DNA from: an uncultured Clostridia bacterium
Lineage (GTDB): Bacteria; Bacillota; Clostridia; Christensenellales; Borkfalkiaceae
Length of the DNA stretch: 36,068 nt
Assembly: GCA_947589555.1 (NCBI GenBank)
Contig: CANQAZ010000008.1
Location: 1-36,068 of the forward strand
Direction: 5' to 3'
How positions within the stretch are numbered: the stretch's first letter is position 1; every line of letters begins with the position of its first letter. Below, piece after piece: positions 23,645 to 33,100 of the stretch. The position numbers and the translations under genes were made by a program. Under the pieces are notes generated by a model. That model saw only the letters and a program-made list of their open reading frames with translations, had not been told where the DNA came from and searched no databases.

Positions 23645-24906
23645 CCCTGCAAAGCCTTTGGGACGCCCTCTCTGATCCTCTCTTCATCGTCATCTACATT
23701 GTAGTGGTGGTGCTCCTCATGCTGGCCATCGTCATCTCGGTCATCATCAACGAGCGCCGCTTCACCAATTTCGTCAAGCGCATCGATGAGGGCGCCAACC
23801 GCAAGGAAGAGGAAAAGGAACACCCGGGCGGCCGCTTCGATATGCTCAACCGCCTCGACGAGGAGTTGAAAACGCGCACGCCCACGGCCTTTGCGGCGGG
23901 GGTGGAACTCCGCGCGTTCTGCGACGCCTTCCGCAATTTCGCGGCGGGCAAACTCGGGCTCTATTACGATATCGATGTCATCCGCGAATTCGTTGCGGGC
24001 GTCGCGGTATCGCACATCCTCGTCCTGCAAGGCATGTCGGGCACGGGCAAGACCTCCCTCGCCTTCGCCTTCGGCGAATTTCTCGGCAATCCCTCCGTCG
24101 TCATTCCCGTCCAGCCGATGTGGAAGGAGAGAAGCGACCTCCTCGGCTATTACAACGAATTCACCAAACACTTCAACGAGACCCTGCTTTTGCAAAAAAT
24201 TTATGAGGCAAACGGGCGGGAGGATATTTTCGTCACCATTCTCGACGAAATGAACATCGCCCGCGTGGAGTACTATTTCGCCGAATTTTTGTCCTTGCTC
24301 GAAATCCCCGACGTCGCCTCCCGCAAACTCGAAGTGGTCTCCGATCATTGGGAGGACGACCCCGAAGGCCTCAAAGACGGTTTCGTGCTCCTGCCCGACA
24401 ATATGTGGTTCCTCGGCACGGCGAACAACGACGATTCCACCTTCGCCATCTCCGATAAGGTGTACGACCGCGCCATGATCATCAACATGGATTCGAAGTC
24501 GGAGCCCTTCACGGCTTCGGCCTGCGCCCCCGTGCCGATCTCGGCCAAAGAATTCACCGGACTCGCCAAGCGGGCGGTGCGCGAGCACCCCGTCTCGGCG
24601 GAGACGATGGACCTGCTCAAACAGATCGACCGCCACCTTGCCGAGGAGTACCACATCTCCTTCGGTAACCGCATCATGAAGCAGATCGGGCAATATCTGC
24701 CCGTCTATGTCGCCTGCGGCGGGGAGGAACTCGATGCGCTCGACGATATCCTCGCCAAAAAGGTGCTCCGCAAACTCGAAACGCAAAACATGACCTACCG
24801 CAAAGCCGATTTGGAGATCCTTTGCGAGATCTTCAACGAACTGTTCGGCGCCGAACGCATGAAGCGTTGCCTCGGCGTCATCCGCCGCATCGCGCGGAAC
24901 GGGTAA
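23641..24906 (+). CDS. Accessory operon gene D: membrane-anchored McrB-like AAA+ ATPase
   Basis: This 421-aa protein has one N-terminal membrane helix (about 12-36), a charged linker, and a McrB/MoxR-type AAA+ domain. Walker A is GMSGTGKTS (131-139), Walker B is TILDEMNIARVEYYFAEFLS (near 199), and the sensor-1 region reads GTANNDDSTFAISDKVYDRA (near 260). The McrB GTPase signature (NTxDR) reads NNDDS, so nucleotide choice is uncertain. The catalytic domain faces the cytoplasm. It is closely related to gene G and, more distantly, to the C-terminus of gene C, suggesting a mixed ring. I use ATG 23641, which overlaps gene C as ATGA with GGAGGAAGC upstream; the track's 23512 start lies inside gene C. 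Confidence 0.88.
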   Translation: MTLQSLWDALSDPLFIVIYIVVVVLLMLAIVISVIINERRFTNFVKRIDEGANRKEEEKEHPGGRFDMLNRLDEELKTRTPTAFAAGVELRAFCDAFRNFAAGKLGLYYDIDVIREFVAGVAVSHILVLQGMSGTGKTSLAFAFGEFLGNPSVVIPVQPMWKERSDLLGYYNEFTKHFNETLLLQKIYEANGREDIFVTILDEMNIARVEYYFAEFLSLLEIPDVASRKLEVVSDHWEDDPEGLKDGFVLLPDNMWFLGTANNDDSTFAISDKVYDRAMIINMDSKSEPFTASACAPVPISAKEFTGLAKRAVREHPVSAETMDLLKQIDRHLAEEYHISFGNRIMKQIGQYLPVYVACGGEELDALDDILAKKVLRKLETQNMTYRKADLEILCEIFNELFGAERMKRCLGVIRRIARNG

Positions 24907-24915
24907 GGAGGGGGC

Positions 24916-26955
24916 ATGACGACCGCCGATCTCTTTTATCGCGCCTTCCGCGAACTCGACCGCCTCATCGCGGAGGACCGCGGGGCCGAATCCCTCATCG
25001 GGGGCGTCGCAAAGGCGCCCGGGGCCGAGCGCATCTCGGTCACCCACAACGTGTGCACGGTGGAGGAGGATTGGATCCTCGCCATCGAGCGCGGCCTCGT
25101 GTTCATCGGGCAGGCCATCGAAGAGGACCGCCAATTCATCCGCTCTGACGGCGAATTGCAACCCATCGAAAAGGTGCGGCACATCTCCAAAGAATCGGTG
25201 CTTCACCTTTCCCGCCATAGCGACCTCATCCCCGAGGACCAGCGGGATGCCGAAAACATCGTGCCCAACAAACTGTACACCGTGGAGCGCAACAGCGATT
25301 ATGCGGTGTACGAAAACCGCTTTTTGTACCTGCTTTTGCTCCGTATCCGCGATTTTGTCGGCGTCCGCTACGAAGCCATCATGCGGGCGTACCGCGCCTA
25401 CCGCGGCGAATATACCGTCACAAAGACCCTCGTCACGGGCACGCGGCGGCTGTCCTACGAGATCCGCCTCACCGACGAGGAGGACGACGTCATCTCCGCG
25501 CCCGCCGATTCCGCCTGCGCCGAGCGCCTCGAACGGCTCGATAAGATCCGCCAGAGCGTCGCCTTCTACTTGCGCACCCCCCTCATGGTGGAGGTGTCGC
25601 GCGCCGATAAGATCAAATCCAAGATCACCAAGACCAACGTCCTGCGGATGAACAAAAAATTCCGCGAGGCGCTCGAACTTTACGAATTTTTGCTGGCCTA
25701 CGGTAAGGACGGCTACACCATCGAGGAGAGGGTGGACGTCATGGACCCCGTGCCCGGAGAGGCCGCCCGCGAACTCGCCGTGCCCGTTGCGCTCACCGCC
25801 TTTTCGGTCTACGCGTGCGGGCTGGGGCTCGGCCCCTATTTCGGGGAGGAGTACGCAAAGGAGGAGGCCCGCCGCGCGGAGGAGGCGAAGGAGGAGCGTG
25901 CGCGCAAGATCGCGGCCCTCAAAAAGCGTATCGCCGAATCGGGGGGCAACGCGGAGCGGTACATGCTCTTGCTCGAAGAGCAGAACGCCGCCCTCGAAGA
26001 GGACAGGAGAAATCTCAAAAAGGCGCGGGAGGAGATCGAAGAACTCCGCGCCGCCATCGACCGCCTGAATAACGAGATCGCCGTCTGCGGGCGGGAGATC
26101 GAAAGGTTGGAAGAAGAGGTCGTCCGCATCAACGAGGAAATGGCGCGCGCCGAAGAGGCGCACCGCGCCGCCCTCGAAGAGATGCAACGGGCGCACGAGG
26201 CGCAACTTGCCGCCCTCAACGAGGAGCACGCGGGGGAGATCGCCCGCCTCAACGGGGAACATGAGGCCGAAAAGGAGGCCCTTTCCGCAAAACACGCAAG
26301 GGAATTGGCGGAGGCGCAGGAGGCCCACGCCGCCGAACTCGCCCGCCTTAAAGAAGAATATCTTTCGACCCTCTCCTCCCTCAAAACGGCGCAGGAGCAG
26401 GAGATCGCCCGCCTCAAAGCCGCGTTCCGCGCCGAAGAGGAGCGCACTCGCTCCGCCTGCGAGGAAAAACTGCGGGAGGGGCAGGCCCGCCTCGAAGAAT
26501 ACGGCCAAACCGCCGCCCGCGCACAGGCGGAACTTTCCGACGCCAACGCCCGCCTCTCGGTGGCGATGCGCTCCTGCGAAGTGCTGGCCGCCGAACTCAC
26601 TGCCGTCCGCAAGGAGCACGGCCTTCTCGGGGCCGAGGCCGATTTTACGACGGAGGAGGGTTTCGACCGTCTGGAACACGAATTCGAAGTGCTCGGGCGG
26701 CTCGTCCGCGACGAGTGGACGGACGTCAAGCGCATCCTCCGCAAGGAATTTTACGGCAATCTCCGCGCCACGGTCAAAAAACCGAGGGCGAAGAAGAGTA
26801 AGGAATATCTTACACTGCAAGAGGACGTCCGCGCCGCACAGGGTAAGCGCGAGGGCGGATCCCCCGCCGCGCGATCGAACGGCAAACCGCCCGCCGTCCC
26901 CGCCGGAGACGGAGAAGGGGAGGGGGATGGCGCCCGCGGCGGAAGCGGGGAATAA
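24916..26955 (+). CDS. Accessory operon gene E: DUF2357/McrC-like protein with long coiled coil
   Basis: This 679-aa soluble protein starts with a ~290-residue region like DUF2357, the McrC-like family paired with McrB-type ATPases. Landmarks are VEEDWILAIERGLVFIGQAI, HISKESVLHLSRHSDLI and the hallmark YAVYENRFLYLLLLRIRDF. A long heptad coiled coil follows (about 310-555, with runs such as LAEAQEAHAAELARLKEEY), then a conserved-looking helical segment (WTDVKRILRKEFYGN) and a low-complexity Gly/Pro tail. Family members usually end in a PD-(D/E)xK nuclease; I see none here. It lies 9 bp after gene D with an AAGGAGGGGG site and 9 bp before gene G. It is probably the adaptor that docks on the D/G ATPase ring. 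Confidence 0.78.
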   Translation: MTTADLFYRAFRELDRLIAEDRGAESLIGGVAKAPGAERISVTHNVCTVEEDWILAIERGLVFIGQAIEEDRQFIRSDGELQPIEKVRHISKESVLHLSRHSDLIPEDQRDAENIVPNKLYTVERNSDYAVYENRFLYLLLLRIRDFVGVRYEAIMRAYRAYRGEYTVTKTLVTGTRRLSYEIRLTDEEDDVISAPADSACAERLERLDKIRQSVAFYLRTPLMVEVSRADKIKSKITKTNVLRMNKKFREALELYEFLLAYGKDGYTIEERVDVMDPVPGEAARELAVPVALTAFSVYACGLGLGPYFGEEYAKEEARRAEEAKEERARKIAALKKRIAESGGNAERYMLLLEEQNAALEEDRRNLKKAREEIEELRAAIDRLNNEIAVCGREIERLEEEVVRINEEMARAEEAHRAALEEMQRAHEAQLAALNEEHAGEIARLNGEHEAEKEALSAKHARELAEAQEAHAAELARLKEEYLSTLSSLKTAQEQEIARLKAAFRAEEERTRSACEEKLREGQARLEEYGQTAARAQAELSDANARLSVAMRSCEVLAAELTAVRKEHGLLGAEADFTTEEGFDRLEHEFEVLGRLVRDEWTDVKRILRKEFYGNLRATVKKPRAKKSKEYLTLQEDVRAAQGKREGGSPAARSNGKPPAVPAGDGEGEGDGARGGSGE

Positions 26956-26964
26956 GGAATCGGC

Positions 26965-28428
26965 ATGGCGAAAAAAACACCCTTCAACAAAGAGAAGATG
27001 ACGCGGGATCTCGCGCGGCGCATCCGCCGCCACAACATCGTATCCGCCGTCTTGCTGGTCGCGATCTGTCTGTTCGGCGGGTCGCTCATCGCCGTGGTCC
27101 TCCATCTCGAATCCAAAGGGCTTTTGAGCGATATTTTCACCATCATCGAGGCCCTCTTCGTCGCCGAGGAGATGGATATTTCCATCATCGTGTTTTGGAT
27201 GCTCGTCGTTCCCTGCCTTCTCCTCCTCATCTTCTTCCTGAACGCGGTGCGGCGTCGGAAATTCCTCCATTACCGCAGAACGTGGGAGGAGACCTTCCGC
27301 ATCGCCGTCGAGGAGGAAAAGGCGGCTTACGAGGCCAAGCGGGAGAAGGAGGAGCATGCCCGCCGTTTCAGCGCGCTCAACGAGATCGCGCCCGCTCCCA
27401 AACGGGAGGGGGGCCAAAAGGTATCCTCCCTCCGCGAACTGTGCGAAAAATTCCGTCTCTTCGCGGCGGGCAACCTGCGCCTCTACTACACGGAGGCCCA
27501 AGCGCGCGCCTTTGTCGCAAGCCTTGCCGTCTCCCACATCCTCATCTTGCAGGGCATGTCGGGCACGGGCAAAACGTCGCTCACCTATGCTTTCGGCGAA
27601 TTTCTCGGCAACCCCGCCACCATCATTCCCGTCCAGCCGATGTGGAAGGAGAGGAGCGACCTCCTCGGCTACTACAACGAATTTACAAAGAAGTACAACG
27701 AAACCGTCCTGCTCCGCAAAATGTACGAAGCGAACGCCGACGATTCCCTCTTCATCACGGTGCTCGACGAAATGAACATCGCCCGCGTGGAGTACTATTT
27801 TGCCGAATTTCTGTCCTTGCTCGAAATTCCCAACCCCGAACTCCGCTATCTCGAAATCGTCTCCGATCACTGGCCGGACGATCCGCCGGGGCTCAAAGAC
27901 GGGCGCATCAAACTTCCCGAAAATATGTGGTTCGTCGGCACGGTGAACAACGACGATTCCACCTTCGCCATTTCCGATAAGGTATACGACCGCGCCATGA
28001 TCATCGATCTCGAAAACCGCACGGCGCCCTTCGGCGACGGCAAAAAGGAGCCCCCCGTCTCCCTCGGCGCGGCGGAATTTTCCGCCCTCGTGGAGCAGGC
28101 GCTCGCGGGCTACGAACTCACCAAGCGCAACGAACGCCGCCTGAAAGAACTCGACGAATTTCTCATCTCCAAATTCCAGATCACCTTCGGCAACCGCATC
28201 CTGCGTCAGATCCGCAGTTACGTTGCGGCCTATGTGGCCTGCGGGGGAGAGGAACTCGAAGCGCTCGACGATATCCTCTGCAAAAAGGTGCTCCGCAAAC
28301 TCGTCTATAAAGATCTGTCCCTCAAACGCAAGGAACTGCGCGAAGCCTCCAAGCGTTTCGAGGCCATTTTCGGGGCGGAAAAAATGCCCGCCTGCCGCGA
28401 TTACCTCGCGCGCGTCGCAAAACTCTGA
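26965..28428 (+). CDS. Accessory operon gene G: second membrane-anchored McrB-like AAA+ ATPase
   Basis: This 487-aa paralogue of gene D has two membrane helices (about 24-45 and 71-93) and a C-terminal AAA+ domain in the cytoplasm. Walker A is GMSGTGKTS (197-205), Walker B LDEMNIARVEYYFAEFLSLL (near 266), and sensor 1 GTVNNDDSTFAISDKVYDRA. Long blocks are identical to D, including VQPMWKERSDLLGYYNEFTK, while the N-terminal thirds differ. The C-terminal lid reads FGNRILRQIRSYV and CGGEELEALDDILCKKVLRK, again matching D and recognisable in C. Two active paralogues plus one dead copy point to a hetero-oligomeric complex. The spacing is 9 bp from gene E and 18 bp to gene H. Confidence 0.88.
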   Translation: MAKKTPFNKEKMTRDLARRIRRHNIVSAVLLVAICLFGGSLIAVVLHLESKGLLSDIFTIIEALFVAEEMDISIIVFWMLVVPCLLLLIFFLNAVRRRKFLHYRRTWEETFRIAVEEEKAAYEAKREKEEHARRFSALNEIAPAPKREGGQKVSSLRELCEKFRLFAAGNLRLYYTEAQARAFVASLAVSHILILQGMSGTGKTSLTYAFGEFLGNPATIIPVQPMWKERSDLLGYYNEFTKKYNETVLLRKMYEANADDSLFITVLDEMNIARVEYYFAEFLSLLEIPNPELRYLEIVSDHWPDDPPGLKDGRIKLPENMWFVGTVNNDDSTFAISDKVYDRAMIIDLENRTAPFGDGKKEPPVSLGAAEFSALVEQALAGYELTKRNERRLKELDEFLISKFQITFGNRILRQIRSYVAAYVACGGEELEALDDILCKKVLRKLVYKDLSLKRKELREASKRFEAIFGAEKMPACRDYLARVAKL

Positions 28429-28446
28429 ACAAGGGAAGCAAGCAAC

Positions 28447-30105
28447 ATGAGGCGTTGGAAACCACTTTACACAATCGGCATCTTGCTCTTTGCGGTCGTG
28501 CTGTTCATCGGCGCGTTCCTCACTTTTTTGGGCGTGACCAAAAAATCGGGGGAGGGCGACGAGGAAGATCGCTTCTGGCAGGGTTTCCTCGATGATTTCG
28601 ACTGGGACCGTTTCCCGTGGGAGACCTTCCCCTTCGATTCGGTGGAAGATTTCCCGTGGGAGCAACTCCCGTGGGAGGATATGCCGGGCGATTTCGATTG
28701 GAACAATTTCCCGTGGGATAACCTGCCCGAGACCTTCCCGTGGGAGCATCTCCCGTGGACCGATCCGCCCGCCGATTTCCCGTGGGACAAAGTGCCGTGG
28801 GAGGAGATCCCGTGGGACGGGATCGATTGGGAGAATCTTCCCGAAGAATTCCCGTGGAACGACCTCGATTGGAGCACATTGCCCGAAGATTTCCCGTGGG
28901 AGGACGTCCCGTGGGGGGATGCGCCCGCCGATTTCCCGTGGGAGGATCTCCCGTGGGAGAGCGCCCCGTGGGGGAGCCTGCCCGAAGAATTTCCGTGGGA
29001 CAAAGTGCCGTGGGAGGACCTCCCCGCGGATACCTTCCCCGCCGATGCCTTCCCGTGGGAGCACATTCCGTGGGAGGAATTGCCCGAGGACTTCGATTGG
29101 AGCAAAGTCCCGTGGGAGAACGCCCCGTGGGGCGATCTTCCCGCCGATTTCCCGTGGGATAAAGTGCCGTGGGGCGATCTTCCCGCCGATTTCCCGTGGA
29201 CGCAGGTGCCGTGGGAGAAGGTCCCCGAAGATTTCGCATGGGAGAACTTCCCGTGGGAGAGTCTGCCCGCCGATTTCCCGTGGTGGCTCTTGCCGTGGCT
29301 CGCCATCTCCCCGTCCGTCGTCCCGGACGGCGTCTTTCCCGAAGGATTTTATCCCCAGCAGTGGGAACACGAACATCAATACGCCTTCGAGGAGTGGGAA
29401 CTCATCGACCCGCCTTCCTGCGGCGTCGCGGGCCTCGAACGCAACCTCTGCACCGTCTGCGGGCGGTATATCGAGCGTCCCATCCCCGCAACCGGCCGCC
29501 ATGTATTCGAGGAGGAGAGCGGCGTCTGCACCGTCTGCGGCGTCAGGCGGCTCTACCTTGCAAGCGAAAGCAAAACGGCGCAGTACAGCGGCTCTCCCCT
29601 CGTGGGCGACGCTCCCCTCGTCATTGCGGAGGGCTCCGCGGCCCTCGCGGAGGGGCACCGCATCAACGACGAAGCCGTCATCTACACGCAGTGGTCGGAA
29701 CTCGGCAAAACGGCCAACATCTTCCGTTTTGCGGGGGGCAAGGCCGTCGTGGACGAGGAGGGCAACGACGTCACTTCCCAATACTACATCATCCGCCTGT
29801 GCGGCACCCTCGAACTCACCAAGCGCGAGGTCACCCTCTACACCCCCAATAAGACGAAGAAGGAGGATGGCACGCCGCTCAACGGCGACGAGGGGAGAGG
29901 GGAGGAAGACTGCTGGGTGGAAGGCCTCGTCGAGGGCGACTATCTCACCGACGTCGTGTTCGATGAGGGGCAAACGGCGCGCGGCCGCCGTCCCAACGCC
30001 GTCATATCCTTCCGCATCGTCCGCGAGGTCGACGGAAAGATCGTGGACGTCACCGATAATTATGCGGTAAAAACAAATTTCGGTACCCTTCGGGTCACCG
30101 GTTGA
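28447..30105 (+). CDS. Accessory operon gene H: surface protein with tryptophan-proline repeats
   Basis: This 552-aa protein has an N-terminal membrane helix (about 8-30) with positive residues before it, so the rest should lie outside the cell. Residues 50-288 are about 15 copies of a 14-residue unit such as ADFPWDKVPWGDLP, built from five-residue PWxx-hydrophobic steps and rich in Asp/Glu. A cysteine region follows (LCTVCGRYIERPIPATGRHV and VCTVCG), of a type common in clostridial surface proteins. The last ~175 residues are two modules of the same kind as gene I (GNDVTSQYYIIRLCGTLELT; VTDNYAVKTNFGTLRVTG). There is no LPxTG motif, so it is held by its N-terminal anchor. I know no described family for the Trp-Pro array. 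Gene I follows 9 bp later. Confidence 0.8.
   Translation: MRRWKPLYTIGILLFAVVLFIGAFLTFLGVTKKSGEGDEEDRFWQGFLDDFDWDRFPWETFPFDSVEDFPWEQLPWEDMPGDFDWNNFPWDNLPETFPWEHLPWTDPPADFPWDKVPWEEIPWDGIDWENLPEEFPWNDLDWSTLPEDFPWEDVPWGDAPADFPWEDLPWESAPWGSLPEEFPWDKVPWEDLPADTFPADAFPWEHIPWEELPEDFDWSKVPWENAPWGDLPADFPWDKVPWGDLPADFPWTQVPWEKVPEDFAWENFPWESLPADFPWWLLPWLAISPSVVPDGVFPEGFYPQQWEHEHQYAFEEWELIDPPSCGVAGLERNLCTVCGRYIERPIPATGRHVFEEESGVCTVCGVRRLYLASESKTAQYSGSPLVGDAPLVIAEGSAALAEGHRINDEAVIYTQWSELGKTANIFRFAGGKAVVDEEGNDVTSQYYIIRLCGTLELTKREVTLYTPNKTKKEDGTPLNGDEGRGEEDCWVEGLVEGDYLTDVVFDEGQTARGRRPNAVISFRIVREVDGKIVDVTDNYAVKTNFGTLRVTG
28594..29310 (+). repeat. Trp-Pro repeat array within gene H
   Basis: About 15 imperfect 42-bp units encode [AEG][DE]FPWxx(V/L/F)PWxx(L/V/A)P. 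The core TTCCCGTGGGA recurs throughout. Some units gain an extra five-residue step (e.g. PWGSLP or PWDGIDW), showing that the basic step is PWxx plus a hydrophobic residue. Confidence 0.9.
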
Positions 30106-30114
30106 GGAGAGGGC

Positions 30115-33100
30115 ATGCTGTATCGGGCCTATCGGGAAAAACTGGAAAAGGGCAGGCGCGTTTTCGAACGGGTCTGGCGCTTCCGTTTTCTCATTTTGGG
30201 CTGTTTTCTCGCCCTTTTGGCCCTTGCCGCCACCCTTTTGGGGATCAAGGGGGAGGTGTACGGCGAAATCGTCCCCTCCGAAGTCGTCTACGGCGATCCC
30301 TACGCCGTCACGGCGCATGCGATCTTCGGCGAGGCCGAAATCGAGTACCGCACGGCGGGAGAGGGGGAATGGAGCGCCCAAAAGCCCGTCTGCGCGGGGG
30401 AATACGAATGCCGCGCGGTGGGGCAGAGCGCGGTGGGCACGCCGCGCAGAGGGGGCGTTTTCTCCTTCCGCATCCTGCCCGCCCGCGCCGAGGTGGTCGC
30501 CCGCGACGAGGAACTCGTGTTCGGCGACGATCCCACCTTCACGGCCGAAATGCGCTACGGCGATACCCTCCATGTCGGCAACTACACCTCCGCATTGGAG
30601 GGGGAGGAGATCCTCATTTCCGCCGATCCTGCCTCCATCCGCGCGGTGAGCGAAAGCGGGGCGGACGTCACCTCTTCCTATCAGTTCGTCCCCGTCCCCA
30701 AGCGCATGGAGGATGTCGTCCGCGTCATCGACGTCTCTACGCCCTCCCTCACCGTCCAATACGACGGCCTTCCCCACGGCCTATCCGAGGGGGTCTCCGT
30801 CTCGGGCCTTGCCGAAGGCCACGCCGCGCACTACACCCTGCCCGCGCGCACCGAAGCGGGCGCCGAGGAGAACGCTTTCACCTCCTTTTCGGTGACCGAC
30901 GAGGCGGGGGAGGACGTCACCCGCCACTACTATCTCCGCTATGCCTCGGCGGGGCTCCTCACGGTGACCCGCCGCAAAGTCACGGTATGCACCCAATCCT
31001 CCTCGTCGGTCTACGACGGCAAGGCGCACACCTATTCGGAATACACCCTCCCGGAGCAGGGGCTCGCGGCGGGGCAGACTCTCCGTTTGGAGGGCGTTCT
31101 CACCCTCACGGAGGCGGGCGCAAGCCAAAACGCGCCCTCCCTCTTTGTCATGGAGGGGGAGCGCGACGTCACCCACAACTATGAACTGACTCCCGTCTGG
31201 GGTTTGGTGGAGATCACGCCCCGCCCCGTCACCCTCTCTACGTCTCCCCTCGTGTTGCCATACGACGGCAAGCCCCATCCCTTCCCCGCCCCGTCCGTCA
31301 CGGAGGGGGAGCCCGCGGCGGGCCAGACCTTCCTCTTCTCTCCCGCGGGTTCGGCGGAGGACGCTGGCGTCTACGAAAACCGCCCCTCCTACTCTGTCGT
31401 CGATGAGTCGGGCCTTCCCGTCTCCCTCACCAATTACGCCGTCACCGAATCCTTCGGCACGGTGGAGATCGAGGCCCTCAAAATTTCCCTCTCCACGGTG
31501 GGGGAAACCCGCCCCTACGACGGCAAGGCGCACGTCTACAACGACCTCGCCGTCGCGGGCGCCCTCGCCGAGGGCCAGCGGGTGGAGCGCACCGACGTCG
31601 TCACCGCCGAGGAGGTCGGCGTCTATCCCAACACCCCCGTCTACGTCATCACGGACGGCGCGCGGGAGATCCTCCTGCGCAACTATCAAATCACCGAATC
31701 CTTCGGCACGGTGGAGATCGAGACCCTCAAAATTTCCCTCTCCACGGTGGGGGAAACCCGTCCTTATGACGGCAGGGACCACGTCTACAACGACCTCACC
31801 GTCAACGGCGCCCTCGCCGACGGCCAGCGGGTCGAGCGCACCGACGAAGTGCGCGCCCAAAACGTCGGCACGTACCCCAACACGCCGGCCTATCACATCA
31901 CGGACGGCGACCGCGAAATTCCGTTGCGCAACTATGAAATCACCGAATCCTTCGGCACGGTGGAGATCGAGGCCCTGAAAATTTCTCTCTCCACAACGGG
32001 GGAAGACCGCCCCTACGACGGCAAGGAGCACGTCTATTCCGACCTCACCGTCAACGGCGCCCTCGCCGACGGCCAGCGGGTGGAGCGCACCGACGAAGTG
32101 CGCGCCGAAAACGTCGGCACGTACCCCAACACCCCGGCCTATCGCATCACCGACGGCGACCGCGAAATTCCGTTACGGAATTATGAAATTACGGAATCTT
32201 TCGGCAGGGTGGAAATTTCTCCTCTCTCCGTCACCCTCGTCACGGAGAGCGCGCGCTTCGTGTACGACGGGCGGGAGCACGCCTATTCCGACCTGACGTG
32301 GAGGGGGACGCCCGCCGCGGGGGAGGGCTTCCGCCGCACCTCCGTCCTCACCGCGCGGGACGCGGGGGAATACCCCAACCGCCCCGAATACGTCATCGAG
32401 GACGAAAGCGGGCGCATCATCCCCGCGCAAAACTATATGATCACCGAGGAGTTCGGCAGGGTGGAAATTTCTCCCCGCCCCGTCACCCTCGTCACGGAGA
32501 GCGCGGAATGGACCTACGACGGACAGGAGCGCTCCTATTCCGATCTTTCCTGCGCGGCGGATACCCCCCTCGCGGGAGGGGAGCGCCTCGTCCGCACCTC
32601 CGTCCTTGCCGCTCGGGACGCGGGGGAGTACCCCAACCGCCCCGAATACGTCATTGAGGGCGAAGGCGGGCGGCAGATCCCCGCGCAAAACTACACTGTT
32701 GCCGAACAATTCGGCACGGTCACCGTCCTCGTGCGCCCCATTTCCGTCCGCGCGGCGGGCGGGGAACTCGTCTATGACGGGAACGAACACCTCTTCGCCG
32801 AAGTCACCTTTTTGGGGGATACCTCCCTCGCGGAGGGGCAGACCTACTCCGTTTTGGATCCCCTCCGCGTCAAAAACGTGGGGGTGTACCCCAACGAGCC
32901 CGAACTCGCCGTCTGGGCGGGGGGCGAACTTGTCACAAAGAATTATCAGATCCGAACGGAGGGGAACACCGTCGCCGTCACGCCGCGCACCCTCAAAGTA
33001 AAAACGGCCTCCGAGACCTACTACTACGACGGCACGACGCACACCTACGGCGCGGAGACGGTGGAAATTACGGAGGGTTCTCTCGGCGCGGGCGATTTCC

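Noticed and set aside
23641-28428. A standard McrBC type IV restriction system
   Set aside because: The ATPases are membrane-anchored and no nuclease or DNA-binding domain is visible in the DUF2357 protein or its neighbours.
28467-29306. Minus-strand ORF with HGKS-type repeats
   Set aside because: It is the complement of the Trp-Pro repeat DNA; the repeat pattern comes from the + strand coding units, and there is no start signal.
23434-30777. A 2447-codon ORF on the minus strand
   Set aside because: It is an antisense shadow of genes C to I. The + strand frames have clear domains and ribosome binding sites; this frame has low-complexity His/Gly/Asp-rich sequence typical of GC-rich shadows.
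28594-32223. CRISPR array
   Set aside because: The repeats at 28594-29310 and 31477-32223 are in-frame protein repeats without unique spacers, and no cas genes are present.
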